Below are positions 32,116 through 32,710 of a DNA stretch of 32,710 nt, piece after piece. How positions within the stretch are numbered: position 1 is the first letter of the stretch; each line of letters opens with the position of its first letter. The translations under genes and the position numbers were made by a program. The DNA comes from Sulfuritalea sp. (GTDB lineage: Bacteria; Pseudomonadota; Gammaproteobacteria; Burkholderiales; Rhodocyclaceae): the NCBI GenBank assembly GCA_021738385.1, contig JAIPCF010000028.1, forward strand, positions 1 through 32,710, in the 5' to 3' direction. Under the pieces are notes generated by a model. That model did not search any database. It saw only the letters and a program-made list of their open reading frames with translations, and was not told where the DNA came from.

Positions 32116-32655
32116 TCAGGACTTACGAGCTTGCGATGGCCGCCTCGGTCGCCGGCGCTTTTGCCTGATGTATACGTACCAGCCAACGCTGATCAGCGCA
32201 TAACTGGTCAGGCCGACCAGGGTGGCAGTGATGGCCAGGCCGATGACGAGTGGTTTGCCGAGGGCCTTGACGCGTTGCCAGACGCCGGCATCTGCCGGTG
32301 GGGGAGAACTCGTACTTGGCAGGCGCGCTTTGGGCGTTTCGCCAGTGACCCAGGCGCCGATCCGGTAAGCGGCGACGTAGACCGGTGCAAAGGTGATGGG
32401 GTTGGTAACCAGCGTGCTCGCCGCGGCTGCCGGCAGATTGGCACGCAGGATCACGGCAGCGGCGGCAGCGAAAGGGATCTGTGCAATCGGGATCAGCAGG
32501 CCGAAAAACACGCCGATGCCGACCCCGAGCGCCACCCCGCGCCGCGACCAGTGCCAGAGCTTGGGGTGGCCGAGAAATGGCGTCAGCCAGCCCAGCCAGC
32601 GGTTACTCTCCAGCTGCGTACGGGTCGGGATCAGCTTGCGCCAGCGTTCAAGCAT
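32116..32655 (-). CDS. DUF2062 domain membrane protein
   Basis: This is a 179-residue protein of the DUF2062 family, common in proteobacteria and of unknown function. It has LGHPKLWHWSRRGVALGVGIGVFFGLLIPIAQIPFAAAAAVILRANLPAAAASTLVTNPITFAPVYVAAYRIG, the whole family core, and a final membrane helix (LVIGLAITATLVGLTSYALISVGWYVY) with a very basic tail. The ATG at 32655 overlaps the end of an upstream frame by 8 bases. It lies just upstream of mnhE in the same direction, so it may be in the operon, but I see no functional link. Confidence 0.85.
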   Translation of the reverse strand: MLERWRKLIPTRTQLESNRWLGWLTPFLGHPKLWHWSRRGVALGVGIGVFFGLLIPIAQIPFAAAAAVILRANLPAAAASTLVTNPITFAPVYVAAYRIGAWVTGETPKARLPSTSSPPPADAGVWQRVKALGKPLVIGLAITATLVGLTSYALISVGWYVYIRQKRRRPRRPSQARKS

Positions 32656-32710
32656 CGCGGTCAGCGTCCCGAGGCGAGCCGGCATCGCTAATCACCAGCA
32701 CATCGCATTG
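32648..32710 (-). CDS. C-terminal end of an unidentified gene (partial)
   Basis: A minus-strand frame enters from the right edge and ends at a TGA (32648-32650), reading QCDVLVISDAGSPRDADRDA. The overlap of 8 bases with the DUF2062 start is like the other overlaps in this operon. The piece DVLVISDAG looks like a buried strand followed by a loop, but 20 residues are too few to name a family. Confidence 0.4.
   Translation of the reverse strand, partial: QCDVLVISDAGSPRDADRDA

Noticed and set aside
1-32710. CRISPR arrays, rRNA genes, integrases or intact transposases.
   Set aside because: No regularly spaced repeats, rRNA motifs or recombinase/transposase motifs were found in any frame.

Overview
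The window looks like chromosomal DNA of a Gram-negative, GC-rich proteobacterium. A betaproteobacterium, perhaps of Rhodocyclales type, is the best guess. The signs are late cobalamin genes of proteobacterial type, a PHA-system protein plus a phasin, a DUF2282/DoxX pair and a glutathione reductase/EgtD pair. This placement comes from gene content, not from a database search. There are no rRNA, tRNA, CRISPR or intact insertion-sequence genes.

Layout. (1) 1-4394: cobalamin biosynthesis, with cobC (partial) and cbiB leftward and cobQ rightward, followed by an alpha/beta hydrolase that overlaps cobQ by 4 bases. (2) 4487-8622: fadD, a small PHA-granule-system protein, a 3-hydroxyisobutyrate-dehydrogenase-like enzyme, a tautomerase that has lost its N-terminal catalytic proline to a hairpin, and a small unknown gene. 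(3) 8857-13661: a thiol/redox block with a CcdA-like membrane protein, a secreted thioredoxin, glutathione reductase, EgtD, a decayed egtB and a DUF427 gene. (4) 13864-16908: a DUF2282 (bufferin-type) cysteine protein with a DoxX partner, then a membrane GGDEF-EAL protein with a degenerate cyclase motif. (5) 16956-24423: a neutral-lipid locus with an acyl-CoA-binding protein, a wax ester synthase/diacylglycerol acyltransferase, a TPR protein, a TetR regulator, a patatin lipase, a phasin and a two-domain fatty acyl-CoA reductase. (6) 24743-26047: an outer-membrane beta-barrel protein, with repeat-rich non-coding DNA on both sides. (7) 26621-32710: a leftward operon for an Mrp/Mnh-type cation/proton antiporter (mnhE, F, G, DUF4040, B, C and two large ND-type subunits), preceded by a DUF2062 gene.

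How the genes fit together. Region 5 is the most coherent system. The reductase would turn acyl-CoA into fatty alcohol and the acyltransferase would join the alcohol to a second acyl-CoA. ACBP would carry the substrate, the phasin would coat the droplet, the patatin would release acyl chains, and TetR would sense lipid state. fadD and the PHA protein 10 kb upstream fit the same theme. I read it as a self-contained wax-ester/lipid-droplet island.

The most unexpected signal is not a gene. It is a dispersed element of about 26 bp with eight copies (749, 8799, 11798, 16880, 24437, 26355, 29409 and 32026), each matching one consensus at 22 to 25 of 26 positions. It occurs both between and inside genes. 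Read in one orientation it encodes K-(V/L)-G-(D/A)-G-x-T-(A/V) in cbiB, egtD, mnhD and mnhE. Two long perfect or near-perfect hairpins (8035-8072 and 24612-24680) add to the picture of a genome shaped by small repeats.
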